NCBI RefSeq assembly: GCF_902635505.1
Contig: NC_045428.1
Location: 431,187,106-431,251,105 of the forward strand
Length of the DNA: 64,000 nucleotides
Reading direction: 5' to 3'
DNA from: Sarcophilus harrisii
Taxonomy: Eukaryota > Chordata > Mammalia > Dasyuromorphia > Dasyuridae
Shown here: positions 45,555-56,935 of the stretch, piece after piece
Position numbering within the stretch: the stretch's first letter is position 1
Layout of the letters: each line of letters begins with the position of its first letter
The notes under the pieces: model-generated
The model's input: the letters and a program-made list of their open reading frames with translations, nothing else
Databases searched by the model: none
What the model was told of the DNA's origin: nothing
Program-made: the position numbers and the translations under genes

Positions 45555-46156
45555 AAATCTTTCTTTCCTTTCCTTTCCTTTTTCTTCTTTCCCTTCCCTT
45601 CTCTCTATCCACCTATGGGTACTCTGCCTAAAAGAGTGAAAATTTTACTTGCTGAAATCTTCCAAGAGATTTCGGATTTTAAGAGCAAGATTTCTTTCTT
45701 ACTGGTTATAACTTAAACCCAAATCATTCTGATTCTCATTGATTGGCCAGTGATAGGTCCTTGGCCAATCCCCCACTTGATCATTGTTTGAGCCTTGATT
45801 GGTTCAGAATGAATGTAAATAGAAATTGTTTCTGCTTTGACCAGAAACCCTGAGAGTCTTCTCCTTTCAGATTGATTTTTTTTTTTTAACTTGGTAAAAG
45901 AAACCATTCTCTGCCTGATTTCTTACCTATCTTTAATCATTGATTGGACATACCTGTTAAAGATCTTAGTTTACAAAGGCCAATATGTCCTACAACATCC
46001 AGGGCCATCTTCAGTCTTCCTGATCTATTTCTTCCCTCTGGATCCAGATGATTCTGGAGGAGAAAGTGAGGCTGATGACTTTGCACAGCCTATCCTCACT
46101 TAAATCCAATTAATTTGCTTGTCATAGCATCACCTCCTTGATGTAATGGTCCTCTT
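45555..46156 (-). repeat. Unclassified marsupial repeat, near full-length reverse copy
   Basis: Its 5' part is at the right ('ccagggccatcttcagtctt' ... 'catcacctccttgatgtaat'). The second part is at the left ('cattgattggccagtgatag', 'gaaaccctgagagtcttctc', 'ctttcagattgatttttttt'). It faces the plus copy at 45377 across a pyrimidine-rich run (45556-45610). Confidence 0.75.
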
Positions 46157-47159
46157 TTTTTTTTTTTTAACTTCTTCATTACATATTTTATTTTTAAATT
46201 TTTTCTTTTCTTTTTATTAGCTTTTTATTTTCAAAATATATGTATAGTTTTCAACATTTATCTTTGTAAAACCTTGTATTTCAAATTTTTCTCTCTTCCT
46301 TCCCACCACTTCCCCTTAGACAGAAAGTAATCCAATATATGTTAAACATGTGCAATTCTATACATATTTCCACATTTATAAAAAAAAAAAACCTATCAAA
46401 AAGGAAAAGAAAAGAGAAAGAAAAGAAAAGCAAGCAAGCAAAACAAAAGGTCAAAACACACTGTTGTGATCCACATTCAGTGCCCATACTTCTCTTTCTG
46501 GATGTAGATGACTCTCTCCACCACAAGTCTTTTGGAATTGGTCTGAATCACCTCATTGCTGAAAAAAGCCATGTCCATCAGAATAGATCATCACATAATC
46601 TTGTTGTTGCTATGTATGGTGTTCTCTTATTTTTACTCACTTCACTTAGCATAAGTTCCTGTAAGTCTCTCCAGACCTTTAAGAAATCATCCTGCTGATC
46701 ATTTCCTATAGAATAATAATATTCCATTACATTCATATACCATACCTTATTCAGCCATTCTCCAACTGATGGGTATCCACTTCATTTCCAGTTCCTTGCT
46801 ACCACAAAAAGGGCTACTACAAATAATTTTGCGCACATGGATCCTTTTCCCTTTTTCAATATATTTTTTTTGGGATACAGGCCCAGTATAGACACTTCTG
46901 GATCAAAGGATATGCACAACTTGATAGTGCTTTGGACAAATTTTATATTGTTCTGTAGAATAGTTTGGATCAGTTCACAACTCCACCAACAATGTATTAA
47001 TGCCCCAGTTTTCCCACATCCCCTCCAACATTTATCATTATCTTCTTTCATTTTAGCCAATCTGAGACATATATAGTGGTACCTCAGAGTTATCTTAATT
47101 TGTATTTCTCTGATCAATAGTGATTTAGAGTATTTTTTCATATGTCATGTTCCTCTTTT
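46146..47159 (-). mobile_element. 5'-truncated L1, ORF2 C-terminus plus 3' UTR
   Basis: The body is about 46159-47146. The minus frame 47141-46782 encodes the L1 ORF2 C-terminal region: SLLIREIQIKITLRYHY, CWRGCGKTGALIHCWW, then ILGLYPKK and LFVVALFVVARNWK. This matches the usual L1 pattern IREMQIKT..RYH, CWRGCG..GTLLHCWW, LLGIYPK. A T run at the left is its poly-A tail. The flanks atggtcctctttt (46146-46158) and atgttcctctttt (47147-47159) agree at 12 of 13 bases. It landed at the 5' end of the reverse repeat copy. Confidence 0.9.
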
Positions 47160-47784
47160 AGAAAGAGGGGCAAATACCTCCTTTAAAAGATTTTTTTTTG
47201 AGGAAAATTTTTTTTGTATATTATAAAAGTGCTGTACAAATATAAGTTGCTTTAATGTCTGCCTCTATGTAGTGTTTGATTAACCATCTTGACTAATTAT
47301 TCACAGAAATGACCAATTTATTTGATAAAACTGACAAAATCAACTAGTTCTTTTAGTATTATATCAATACAGCCTTTAGTAACCAATGCTTACAGTACTT
47401 TTTATGTCTTCTCTCTCCTAGTAAGTTATGTTCACTAAAAGTGTGTCTGCCTCTATCAGCCTTCATGATTCTAATTTGTTGCTTCTCTTTCTAGTCTAAT
47501 GGGAATTGAAAAATCAATATTTCACAATATGATAAAAATTCTGTGTAAAATCAGTCAATGAATTTTCTGAAAAGCAAGTGAGGCCTGAGGGGCATTTCTG
47601 CAGAAATCAAGCAGGAGAAATCTAGTCCACCAGCTTAGGGCAGTTATTTTAATTGTTGAAAAGCTTTTTAAAAAAACATTTCTGGATCCTCAACTTTACT
47701 TTGAAATATTGAGATTGCCAGAGGTACAACCTTAAGGTAAGTAAAATATTATTATAATGGCAAGTCTCAATACTTAGCCCTTTA
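47160..47784. other. Unassigned sequence
   Basis: Nothing recognised beyond short A and T runs. Confidence 0.4.
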
Positions 47785-48415
47785 CAAATGACTCCCCAAA
47801 ATATACCTATACCAGCCTTGTCCTCCCCTCTCAGAGCTCTAGTCTTACATTTCTTCCCATAGATTATTTCTACCTAGAATTTCCCATTACCTTGAATTTA
47901 ACATTTCTCATCTTCAGAGATTTCCCGTTACCTTCAAGATAAAATATAAACCCTTTGACATAGCATTTAAGGCCCATTACCTGATTCTTACCTACTCTTC
48001 AATTTAGCCCTAATTCTCATTGCTTTTCTAACTCTGCTGTCTAGCCACATTGGCTACAAGCTCTTCCCTAAACTCAATATTTTACCTCCCACTTTGTTGG
48101 CTCCACATCCAGTAAGCACTTACCTTCTTTATCTCATCTTCATCTTCATCTCTCAAAATTTTTGCTTTCCTTCAGGCTTAGATTAAATGATATCTCCTCC
48201 ATGAAGTCTTCTTGCTAATTGCTAAGATATTCTCCTTCCTCTAATTGATTACAATTGACTAGAATTTGACTAGAAATAACGAGAGTTATTTTGCATATGT
48301 GTGCCTCTCTGGAATAATATACACTTTTTGAGAACTGGAACTATTCCTTTTTTGTCTTCCTTGTACATTGTCTTTCATAATAGTAGGCACTAATAAATAC
48401 TTGTCAATGTTAATA
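47785..48415 (+). repeat. L2 ORF2 end and 3' UTR
   Basis: 'ccttcaagataaaatataaa' + 'ccctttgacatagcatttaa' + 'ggcccattacctg', 'tcaggcttagattaaatgat', 'atagtaggcactaataaata'. Confidence 0.8.
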
Positions 48416-48567
48416 TCTAAAATATATTTCAATATCTTTATCACAAATTAACTTATTAACAAAAGGAAAAATATTTTTTATTCATTAATTTCCCTAATCC
48501 TTCATCGGATTTGTATAATACCTTTGTCCTGAGACCTTCACAAAAATTATAATATCCTATTTTTATT

Positions 48568-48725
48568 CTTTGACTTCACCTTCCGGGAAGCCACACCATC
48601 TAGTCTCTCTGCCATCAGTTTCCACAATTCATCCTGCACATGGCAACCAGATTAATCTTCTTAAAACATAACTGCTGAACATGTGCCACTCTCCTATTCA
48701 AAAACCTTCAGTGACTTCAATTATA
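48568..48725 (+). repeat. L2 ORF2 fragment
   Basis: 'atggcaaccagattaatctt' + 'cttaaaacataactgctgaa', then 'ctattcaaaaaccttcagtg'. Confidence 0.7.
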
Positions 48726-48729
48726 GTAT

Positions 48730-49790
48730 CTCCATTTTGGAAAGGACTTTGAAGGCTCATCTAGTAGTCCAACTCATAGATTTCCTTGGTAATTCTATGC
48801 ATTTTTTATGCATTTAAAAACATTATTCTAAAATTGTGTTTGTAGGCTTGAGCAGATTGTCAAAGGCATTTATGACAAAAAAAAAAAAAAAAAAAACACC
48901 TTTCTAGCCTCTGTTTAAGGAAATCTAGTATTTAGAATTCATTATCTTTCAAGGCAGATTATCAACCTTTGGCATGATTCTAATTATTTATGTGTCTCCC
49001 CAACCCCCGGGGTGGGAGGGGACAATTGAGGTTAAGTGACTTGCCCAGGGTCACACAGCTAGGAAATGTTAAGTGGCTGAGATTAGATTTGAACTCAGGT
49101 CCTCCTGATTTCAGGGCTGGTGTTCTATCCACTGTGCCACCTAGCTGCCCCATTTCTAATTGTTTAAAAACTTTTGCTTCCATTGAATTGAAATCTTTCT
49201 CTCACCATTGATCCTGGTTCTTCCTGGAGCCAAGCAAAACAAGTCTGATCTCTCTTGTTCATAATTACCCTTTAAAGTACTGGACAGTAATAGTGCTCCT
49301 TATCCTACCCCATTTCACTCCATGTATACTATTCTCTGTGCTAAATAACTCCAGTTACTTAAAGTGATTTTTATATGGCTAGATTTCTAGTCTTATCATT
49401 GTTCTTGTCACCTTCCTCTGGATAAAATCCAGACTGTGAGTGCCCTTCCCAAAATATAGTATTCCAGACTGAACGCAGTAGCCTAGACAGGGGCTGATGA
49501 TCATTTTGGACATCAAACCTCTATCTCCCATAAAAATCACTTAATTTTTTTTTTTTTTTGCTTCATATGCTATATTTTTGACAATCTTCTAAAACCTCCA
49601 ATTTTTCACCTACATTGTGCTAGCCATGCCTCGCTCATTCTATACTTGTTTAATTGATTTTTTTTTTATCCCAAATGAGATCCTATTGAATTTCATCTTA
49701 TTAGTTGGAACCAATTATTCCAGCCTTTTGAGATCTCTCTAGTTCCCAATTATAATATCCAACATATTACTTACTCCTCCCAGATCAAGG
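48730..49790 (-). repeat. L3/CR1 3' region split by a SINE
   Basis: Left part: 'ggaaaggactttgaaggctc', 'tagcctctgtttaaggaaat'. Right part: 'cattgatcctggttcttcct' + 'ggagccaagcaaaacaagtc', 'cctctggataaaatccagac', 'cccttcccaaaatatagtat', 'gactgaacgcagtagcctag'. These follow the CR1 3' consensus in reverse. Confidence 0.7.
48977..49165 (-). mobile_element. WSINE-like SINE with imperfect TSD
   Basis: Body about 48992-49151 ending in an intact head 'cactgtgccacctagctgcc' + 'cc'. Flanks 'ttctaattattta' and 'ttctaattgttta' form a TSD with one mismatch. It has high identity to the general consensus and interrupts the L3/CR1. Confidence 0.88.
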
Positions 49791-49905
49791 ATTCAAATTT
49801 AACTTTAATTCGTGTCATATCCAACTCTTATCTGCTTATCTTTATTTTGCCATAATACATTAGTTCCTGAAAGATAAGGGACTATTTCATATCTGTATAT
49901 ACATA

Positions 49906-49911
<6 letters not shown>

Positions 49912-49959
<48 letters not shown>

Positions 49960-49974
49960 GAGAGAGAGAGAGAG
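49912..49974. repeat. (AT)n followed by (GA)n
   Basis: About 22 AT units, then about seven AG units starting at about 49960. Confidence 0.95.
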
Positions 49975-50236
49975 TTATTTTCCTCAAGACCTAGCATAGT
50001 GACATAAAGTGAGTGCCATACTTCAATTAATAGAGATTAATTAAATGATTCTGCAGTAGAGTGGAAGGAAAAGAACATTAATCATATGATCTTTAGTTCA
50101 CTGTCTACATGACATAAAAAAGAGTTGCATAGTAAAAAATTTTAATTCAATCTTATGGTTATTTTTGACAATTTTTTCCCTCAGTGAATTAATGTTCTGT
50201 TAGTGTCATGAAAAAAAATATATTTCAATTACTGAA

Positions 50237-50457
50237 AAAGATCAGATAGATTTTTCTTGTACACCATGATAATTGTGGAAATATGTATAGAGGAATTACA
50301 CATGTTTGACATGTTGGATTACTTCCCATCTATGGGAAGGAGTGTGGGGAAGGGAGGGAAAATTTTGGAACATGGGGTTTTGCAAAGGTAAATGTTGAAA
50401 ATTATCTATGCATATGTTTTGAAAATAAAAAGCTTTAAGAAAAACAAAGATCAGATA
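50237..50457 (+). mobile_element. Very short L1 3' end with 12-base TSD
   Basis: Body 50249-50445, only 197 bases of L1 3' UTR ('cttgtacaccatgataattg' ... 'tgaaaataaaaagcttt'). Exact flanks aaagatcagata at 50237-50248 and 50446-50457. Confidence 0.9.
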
Positions 50458-50569
50458 ATCAGGAATAACCAGCTGAAGCTGGGTACACAGCTCATTACAA
50501 CTGAATAAAAACATGGGTCAACGAAATAATTGATGGTTCATGTCTATGGTTCTTTAAGAATGCTTTCCT

Positions 50570-50745
50570 CGTAATTGTGCTGGTGGTACAAAGCATTATT
50601 ATCTCCCAGAAAATAAAAAAACAAAAACTGAGCTCCACAAAAATTAAATAGTTAATCCTAAATTTAGGACCAGAGCTTGGATTCAAAGCCTTTTGTCCAG
50701 ACTTCATTTCAGTGAAAGTTCTACTATCCACAATACTATATTGCC
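50570..50745 (-). repeat. MIR-like SINE
   Basis: 'gaccagagcttggattcaaa' and 'actatccacaatactatatt' + 'gcc'. Diverged. Confidence 0.6.
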
Positions 50746-51599
50746 TTATTGTTTTCAGGGTTCCATGTATCCAGGATTACAGTGTAGTTAAGTCCTTGAG
50801 GGGAATGAGGGAAGGAAGGAAGAGTATTATTACCTCTTTCTTGAAAGAAGAGAGATCAGTTCACATTTAGGGATGCACACTTTCAAGTTTGGTAGCAGTT
50901 GAGCAAATTCCTTGGTTTACTCAGATACTCAATTCTAATTTCTTAGGTAACAGGCACAAAATTCCTGCAAAAGCACCATTTTAAATTGCTCTGCAGCTCT
51001 AAGTTACCTTGTTGGACTTTGGGATTCTACAGCCTATTTCATTTGTATGTTAGAGGAGTAACTATGACTAGAACTCTCAATAGGACTTAATGGAACCCAG
51101 AAAACCACATTGGATTTTGCTCCACATCCCCATCCTGATCTATTTCAGAAAAGCAAAATTAAGTTCAAATGAACATCAAGGGCAATCTTAAAAAAGAAAA
51201 TAGTTTCTCAAAGAAGAGGAATACATGGAGGAAGATGTGGCAGTCTGAAGGTCTTGTCTCGGTGTTAGAGTACAAGGGTGTAGGTTGTATATGTAGGAGA
51301 GAAAAGAGAGAAGTTTAAAGTCTAATTGCCTGCAAGGGCACCTCAAGTCATTTTCTGCACTCAGTGGCCAGAGCCACCTCTTTGCCCTCAGCCTGCCTCC
51401 TTGGGCTCTCTGACTACAAAGCCTGGACTCACTGCCAAGTGTCTGGTCAGCCTGGCCACTTCAGCACTGCAGTAGTTGAGGGGAAATGTGGGAAAACAAA
51501 AGTATCTCATAGATGGCTCTATGCCACCCCACATTTATAGATAGCTTCCCTAAGACAGACTCCAAAAATGCCCTTATTACTAAGAGGGTTTAGAACATA
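50746..51599. other. Unassigned sequence
   Basis: 51340-51540 is GC-richer, with words like 'cagtggccagagccacctct'. No repeat or coding frame recognised. Confidence 0.4.
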
Positions 51600-51700
51600 C
51601 TGAGTTCAATCTTTTCTTTTATTTTATAGTTGAGGAAGCTGATTCCCATAAAGGTAGGTGACCTGCCCAAGATCATATAACTAGGAAATAGTTGAACTGG
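51600..51700 (-). repeat. MIR-like fragment
   Basis: 'tatagttgaggaagctgatt', 'aggtgacctgcccaagatca'. Confidence 0.6.
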
Positions 51701-52061
51701 CACAAATATGCTCTCTCTATGTTGCCATTATTCTTATGCTCGTATTTTTGTTCATTTGGGCAATATTTCCAAATCCTTCTTAGAATTAATCATCTTTATC
51801 TATATGAGTTCTATAAGATTGATAGATTGCTGCTAAAAGATTTGGTAAAAGAAACACAACCTGTTTGGAAACTTGGAGTAGTGTCACATTTAATTTTATT
51901 TGTTTTATCATTCACCACCTTTGCCAATAAAAACAATCTGAGGGTAGTGAAGGCTAATTGACCAAATGAATCCACAGGACATTCTATCTCCAGAAAAGCT
52001 CTTTAGCAAAGGAAAAAATTTGTCTGCTTTAAATTTCAACATTTTTCTTAATTATGTAGAA
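51701..52061. other. Unassigned sequence
   Basis: An 89-codon plus frame at 51692-51961 has no recognisable family. Confidence 0.35.
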
Positions 52062-52263
52062 AAGTAAGACCATATAGTACAGTAGAAAGATCACTTTCTC
52101 TGGAGAGTCCGGGTTCAAATCCCACTTTTAAGACTTAATACTGTGTGACCTTGGGCAAATAATTTAACTTTTCTGAACCTTAATTTCTTCCTCTATAAAA
52201 TATTGACTTTGGACTAGAAAGTCTCTGTAGTCCCTTCAGGTTCTAGTTCTAGGATCCTTTGTA
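52062..52263 (+). repeat. MIR/tRNA SINE
   Basis: 'gtccgggttcaaatcccact' (B-box-like), 'gtgtgaccttgggcaaataa', 'ggttctagttctaggatcct'. Confidence 0.75.
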
Positions 52264-52419
52264 TTATATGAACCAAAAAGGTCCTCCCTAAAGTCTAAGC
52301 TCAAGTTCAGTTTTCTTTCCACAAAGTTCTATTTCACTTAATGATCTATGCCCTGTCATTTAGCATTGAATTTTTTTTAGTGTTTTATTTACTCTTTGGG
52401 TCATATGTATCTTTGCATT

Positions 52420-52785
52420 AATAATCTTTTAAAGTCACAAAGCTTTTTATATACATAATCTACATTTGATTCTTACCAGTTGCCCTTGTGAATTATGTCC
52501 TGCAGGTATTATAAAAGTGGAAACCGAGGCTCAGTTTGCATGTTGTCTCTACCATTAGATTATAAGCTCTTTGCAGGCAGGAACTAAATTTTTTTAACCT
52601 TTCATTGTAACTCAAGTGCTTAGCATATTCCCTGGCACATTGTGAATGATTAATGAATTAATAAAAATATAATAAAGCACTTGCTCGGAATCATACAAGC
52701 TTGTAAATGCCAAAGTTTTTCAAGATATGAAGTTGGGTCTCTCATGACTCCAAGTCCAGGAATCTTTGTATCACTCTACACCACA
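52420..52785 (-). repeat. MIR split by an L2 3' end
   Basis: MIR pieces at about 52420-52534 and 52672-52785 ('gaagttgggtctctcatgac' + 'tccaagtccagg'). Between them is a plus-strand L2 end (52535-52660: 'tgcatgttgtctctaccatt' + 'agattataagctctttg'). Confidence 0.6.
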
Positions 52786-52799
52786 GTTCTTTAGCATGA

Positions 52800-52895
52800 T
52801 GTGGTATCATGTATTGTAATTCCTGCATGGCTTTTAATGACCTTCATGTTTTTGTACACATAGTAGATGCCTAGTAAACACTTAGACTCATAAGA
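52800..52895 (+). repeat. L2 3' terminus
   Basis: 'gtacacatagtagatgccta' + 'gtaaacactt'. Confidence 0.6.
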
Positions 52896-53111
52896 CTTAG
52901 AGTAGGAAGGATCTTAGGGGTCAGCTAGTTTGATTTGTTAAATCTTTGATTAATTAAAAATAGCACCTAATATTAACACCAATTCTCTTTTAGAGCTGTT
53001 TCTCTTTAAGAGGCAACATGATATACTGACTAAAAAACCACTTTGGAGTTTGCATGACCTGTTCAATTCTTCTTTAACATGTAGGCAATTATCTATGACT
53101 GTATATGGATG

Positions 53112-53166
53112 TGAGCTCAAGAAGCTGAGTCTGGTACTCTATTCACCAAGCTACCTAGCTGGTCCA
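53112..53166 (-). repeat. MAR1-like head scrap
   Basis: 'agctgagtctggtactctat' + 'tcaccaagctacctagctgg'. Confidence 0.65.
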
Positions 53167-53207
53167 ATGATCTGCAGGCTCAGGACTTAAAATAAATTAG
53201 AGGGGAT

Positions 53208-54044
53208 TTAATAGTATTTTTTCTAATTACATGTAAAAATAGTTTTCAATATTCATTTTTGTAAGATTTTGAGTTCCAACTTTTTCTCTCTTCCTCCCTT
53301 TCTTCCTCCTTCCCAAGATGACAAGCAATCTGATAGAAGTTATACATGTAAAATCATGCAAACATGCCCCCCCATTAGTCATATTGTGGAAGAAGAAACA
53401 GAACAATAGGGGAAAACCATGAAAAAGAAAAAACAAACTGTGAAAATTGTATGCTTTGATCTATATTCAGACTCCATAATTCTTTCTCTGGATATGGATG
53501 GTATTTTCCATCATGAATCTTTTGGAATTATCTTGGATCATTGTATTGCTGAGAAGAGCTAAGTTAGCATAGTAATCACTGCACAATGTTGCTCTTACTG
53601 TGTACATTGTTCTCCTGGTTCATTTTACTTCACCTAGCATCAGTTCATGTAAATTGTTCCAGGTTTTTCTGAAATCTGCCTGCTTGTCATTTCTTGTACC
53701 ATAATAATGTTTCATTCCATTCATATCTCAACAACTTTTTAGTCATTCCCCAATTGAAAAGCATACCCCAAATTTCCAGTTCTTTGTTACCACAAAAAGA
53801 GCTGCTGAAAATATTTTTGCTTTCACTTTTTTTATGACCTCTTTGGAATACAAACCTAGTTGGGTTAAAGGATATGCTTGGTCTTTAAGCATTGTTCCAA
53901 ATTGCTCTCCAGAATGAGTGGATCAGTTCACAACTCAACCAACAATGTATTGGTGTGCCAATTTTTCCACATCTTTTCCAACATTTATCATTTTCCTCTC
54001 CTTTCATAATTGCCATTCTGATGTGTGTGAGGTGGTAGAGATTT
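53208..54044 (-). mobile_element. 5'-truncated L1, ORF2 end plus 3' UTR, second type
   Basis: 'ttacatgtaaaaatagtttt' at the left, 'catcagttcatgtaaattgt', 'gttaccacaaaaagagctgc' (reverse of the AALF region), 'ggatcagttcacaactcaac'. Its 3' UTR is of the 'tttcaatattcatttttgta' type, unlike the copy at 46159. Many indels; no clear TSD. Confidence 0.85.
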
Positions 54045-54314
54045 TAAAGATATTTAGTTGTATATAAATAATTTTAATGTAAAATGAAGCTTTAGTTCAT
54101 TGAGCTCCTACATTACTTTAGGCTATTTAATGCCTCTTCCATCCCTATAGATATATCATTGCTATCACATTAACAATGACAAAGGAAAGCTAGTGAATAT
54201 TATCTGTGCTTAAATTTCTTATGTCAACTAATATATTTCTCTATGGTGTCTTCCAGATTGCTTGAATAATAATATTTTAAAATCAATCTTGCATAATGTC
54301 TATGGTGTTTTTTG
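54045..54314. other. Unassigned AT-rich sequence
   Basis: Nothing recognised. Confidence 0.4.
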
Positions 54315-54565
54315 AATGAAGCTAGATGGTTTAGTGACTAGAGTGCCTGGCCTGGATCCACTAAGTCTCATCTTCTTGAGTTCAATTACAGCCTTAGACA
54401 TTACTTATATGATATTGGGCAAGTCCTTTGACCTTGTTTGCCTCAGTTTCCTCCTCTGTAAAATAAGCTGGAGAAGAAAATAACAAACCATTCCACTATC
54501 TTTGTCAAGAAAGCCTCAAATGGGGTCATGTAAATTTGGACAAGACAGAAAAATGACTGAACAAC
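54315..54565 (+). repeat. MAR1-like SINE, full length
   Basis: 'gactagagtgcctggcctgg', 'ttgttgcctcagtttcctcc'-like middle, 'taagctggagaagaaaataa', 'aatggggtcatgtaaatttg', 'aaaatgactgaacaac'. Confidence 0.9.
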
Positions 54566-54671
54566 TGTTTAGTGTTTTTTAGAGCCTACTTTAACATAGT
54601 TAATGATTGTCATTCTTCACTTAACTTTTAGTTATCCATCTTGAAAATAATGTTGGGAAATCAAACCAATG

Positions 54672-54945
54672 CTAAGTGTTTGGAGTTAAACAGCCTGGGT
54701 TCAAATCCCAGCTCTGTTCCTTTAAAACAGTATGACCCTTAGAAAGTTACTTTTTGACCTCTATAAAATGAGGACATTAGTGAATTATAAATTTGGAACT
54801 GGATGAGATTTTTCAGGATATCTAATCTAAACCCTCTCATGTTACAGATGGGGAGGTTGAAGCCCAAAGAAGTTAAGTACTTACTCAAGATCATACAGGT
54901 ACTAAGTAGAAGAATTCCAAATCAATTGCTCGTTCCATTTTAACA
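54672..54945. repeat. Two MIR-like SINEs tail to tail
   Basis: 54672-54782 plus ('gcctgggttcaaatcccagc', 'ctataaaatgaggacatta'). 54785-54945 minus ('tgttacagatggggaggttg', 'agatcatacaggtactaagt'). Confidence 0.7.
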
Positions 54946-55147
54946 CCCCACTTCTCAAGATAGACAATATAATCCCTTTTAGCTCTATATTTCTAAAGGT
55001 ATTTTTAAAACCAACATCAAATGCAAACATATGGTGGTGTCTGCTAGCCAGTGAGATACTGCTGCTGAAGGTTGAGACAAAAGTGAGGAGGAAATTTGAA
55101 CCTAATCTAATAAAACTGAATAATACTTCCCTTTCCATTTTTCTTTA

Positions 55148-55971
55148 AAATTTAATTTAGTATTATTGGTGGAGTTATGAACTGATGCATCATTTGGAGA
55201 GCAATTTGGAACAATGTCTAAAGACCAATCAAATTGTACATTCCCTTTGATTCAGCAATACTACTACTAGGTTGTTATCCCAAAGAGATCCTAAGAAAAG
55301 GAAAAGGATGTACATGTGCAAAAATATTTATAGCAGGTTTTTTTGTGTGTGTATGGTGACTGAAACTGAAAATCGAGGGAATGCCCCTCAATTGGAGAAT
55401 GACTGAACAAGTTCTGAGTATATGAATGTAATGAAATATTGTGGAATAAGGAAGATGAACAAGCAAATTTTAGAAAAACTTGGAAAGACTATATATGAAC
55501 TGATGCTGGGTGATATGAACAGAACCAAGACAACATTGTACACAGTAATAGCAACATTGTACAAATGATCAACTATGATAGACTTGGCTCTTCTCAGCAA
55601 TAGAATGATCCAAGACAATTCCAAAAGAGTCATGATGGCAAATGCTATCCACATCAGAGAAGAAGTATGGAGTCAGAATGCACAGCAGAGAATACTATTA
55701 TCACTTTTTTGGGTTTTTTTTTCTTTCTTGTGACTTTTCCCTTTTGTTCTATTTCTTCTTTCACAACATGACTAACATGGATCTATGTTTATATGATTTC
55801 ACTTATATAAACTCTATCAGATTGCTTGTTATCTTGGTGAGTAAGGATGGTAAGGAGAGAGGTTGAAAAAATTTGAAACTCAAAATCTAATAAACAATGG
55901 ATATTGAAAATTATTTGTAATATAACTGAGAAAAAATAAAATGCCATTTACAAAAAAAAATTCAATGTAGT
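55148..55971 (+). mobile_element. 5'-truncated L1 with diverged TSD
   Basis: Body 55162-55957: ORF2 end ('ggagagcaatttggaacaat', 'gattcagcaatactactact', 'ttgttatcccaaagagatcc') and the same 3' UTR type as the copy at 53208. The flanks aaatttaatttagt and aaattcaatgtagt share 12 of 14 bases. The TSD decay and many indels make it older than the L1 copies with exact TSDs. Confidence 0.88.
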
Positions 55972-56453
55972 GCAACCAATTCCATCATTAAAATGTATTT
56001 CTGTCTTGTTCTGAGATGCAGGGCAAATTTAAGAATTAATCCTTGGCCACACTCCTGGATCAGATGTTGTATATTATTAGGTATCCACTCCAAATCATTC
56101 CACTGAGAACCAGAAGCATCTCCACATCTGCCACATGAGCACTGTTGCCAGTGTTCACATTTAATGACTCCAGCTGGCAACATTGCTGCTGATTCATTGT
56201 AATAGAGTCCAGTTGGCAAGAAAGGTGGCATTCTGCAGCAATGCAGCAAAATCTTGGAAAAACCTGAGCCCTTAAAAAATGCCTTGGGTAGTGTCTTAAT
56301 ATGATGGAAGATGTGAGATGTCTCCAGGCAGCACAGAAAGCAATAAATTTCTTTGCAGCCCTGTGAAGGTAAAAGAACAAAGAGAAATATCACAATGAAG
56401 CCTGTCCCCTTAGAACTTATACCGAGAGACCAAGTCTTGTTCCTTTTCCTCAA
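55962..56453 (-). CDS. Unassigned 163-codon open frame, possible exon
   Basis: Longest open frame in the window. On the minus strand a strong pyrimidine tract and acceptor (cttttaccttcacag|GGCTGC) place a possible exon start at 56360, in frame with the longer ORF. From there to a stop at 55962 the peptide is cysteine-rich (LLHCCRMPPFLPTGLYYNES; KCEHWQQCSCGRCG) with one Asn-glycosylation motif. Upstream codons would give a hydrophobic segment (GFIVIFLFVLL). The codons 55962-55971 overlap the L1 TSD copy at the right edge of that insertion, so the very C-terminus may be younger. I do not recognise the protein. Another long frame overlaps it on the same strand (56060-56380), so chance is a real alternative. 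Confidence 0.25.
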   Translation of the reverse strand: MRKRNKTWSLGISSKGTGFIVIFLFVLLPSQGCKEIYCFLCCLETSHIFHHIKTLPKAFFKGSGFSKILLHCCRMPPFLPTGLYYNESAAMLPAGVIKCEHWQQCSCGRCGDASGSQWNDLEWIPNNIQHLIQECGQGLILKFALHLRTRQKYILMMELVALH

Positions 56454-56589
56454 AGAAAACTGCCTTGCTTTAAATCTCTCCTACTAGAATATTCTTCTCC
56501 TCTTGCTTCCCATTATTTCACAAAAATAAAAGTTTTGTTAGACTAAAGAGGTGTGCCATGTCAATGAGAAAGTGACTCTAAATGTAAAG

Positions 56590-56935
56590 CTAAAAAGACC
56601 TTAGAGGTCATCTAGCCCAGACATTATAGGAGGTTAAGTAAGTTGCCCTGAAAATAATGAAACAGGCAATAAATTGGACAAATTTACTTAAGGGTGATTT
56701 GGTTTCATAGGAAATAAGAATAATAACACATAAGCACTTTAGAGATTACAAAGTTCTGTATAGTGCATTAGTCCTTTTGATCTTCTCAATAACTGATTAA
56801 GTACTCCTTAATACTAATATCCAAATATGATTGATGAGGAAATTGAGTCCCAAATAAATTATGTGATTTGTTCAATGTAACACAGCTCAAAACCTAGAGC
56901 TTTATGCCCAGCTCTGTACCTTTCACACCAGCCCA
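56590..56935 (-). repeat. MIR-like SINE pieces
   Basis: 56590-56665 ('agaccttagaggtcatctag' + 'cccag') and 56712-56935 ('acataagcactttagagatt', 'tgatgaggaaattgagtccc', 'tttcacaccagccca'). Confidence 0.65.
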
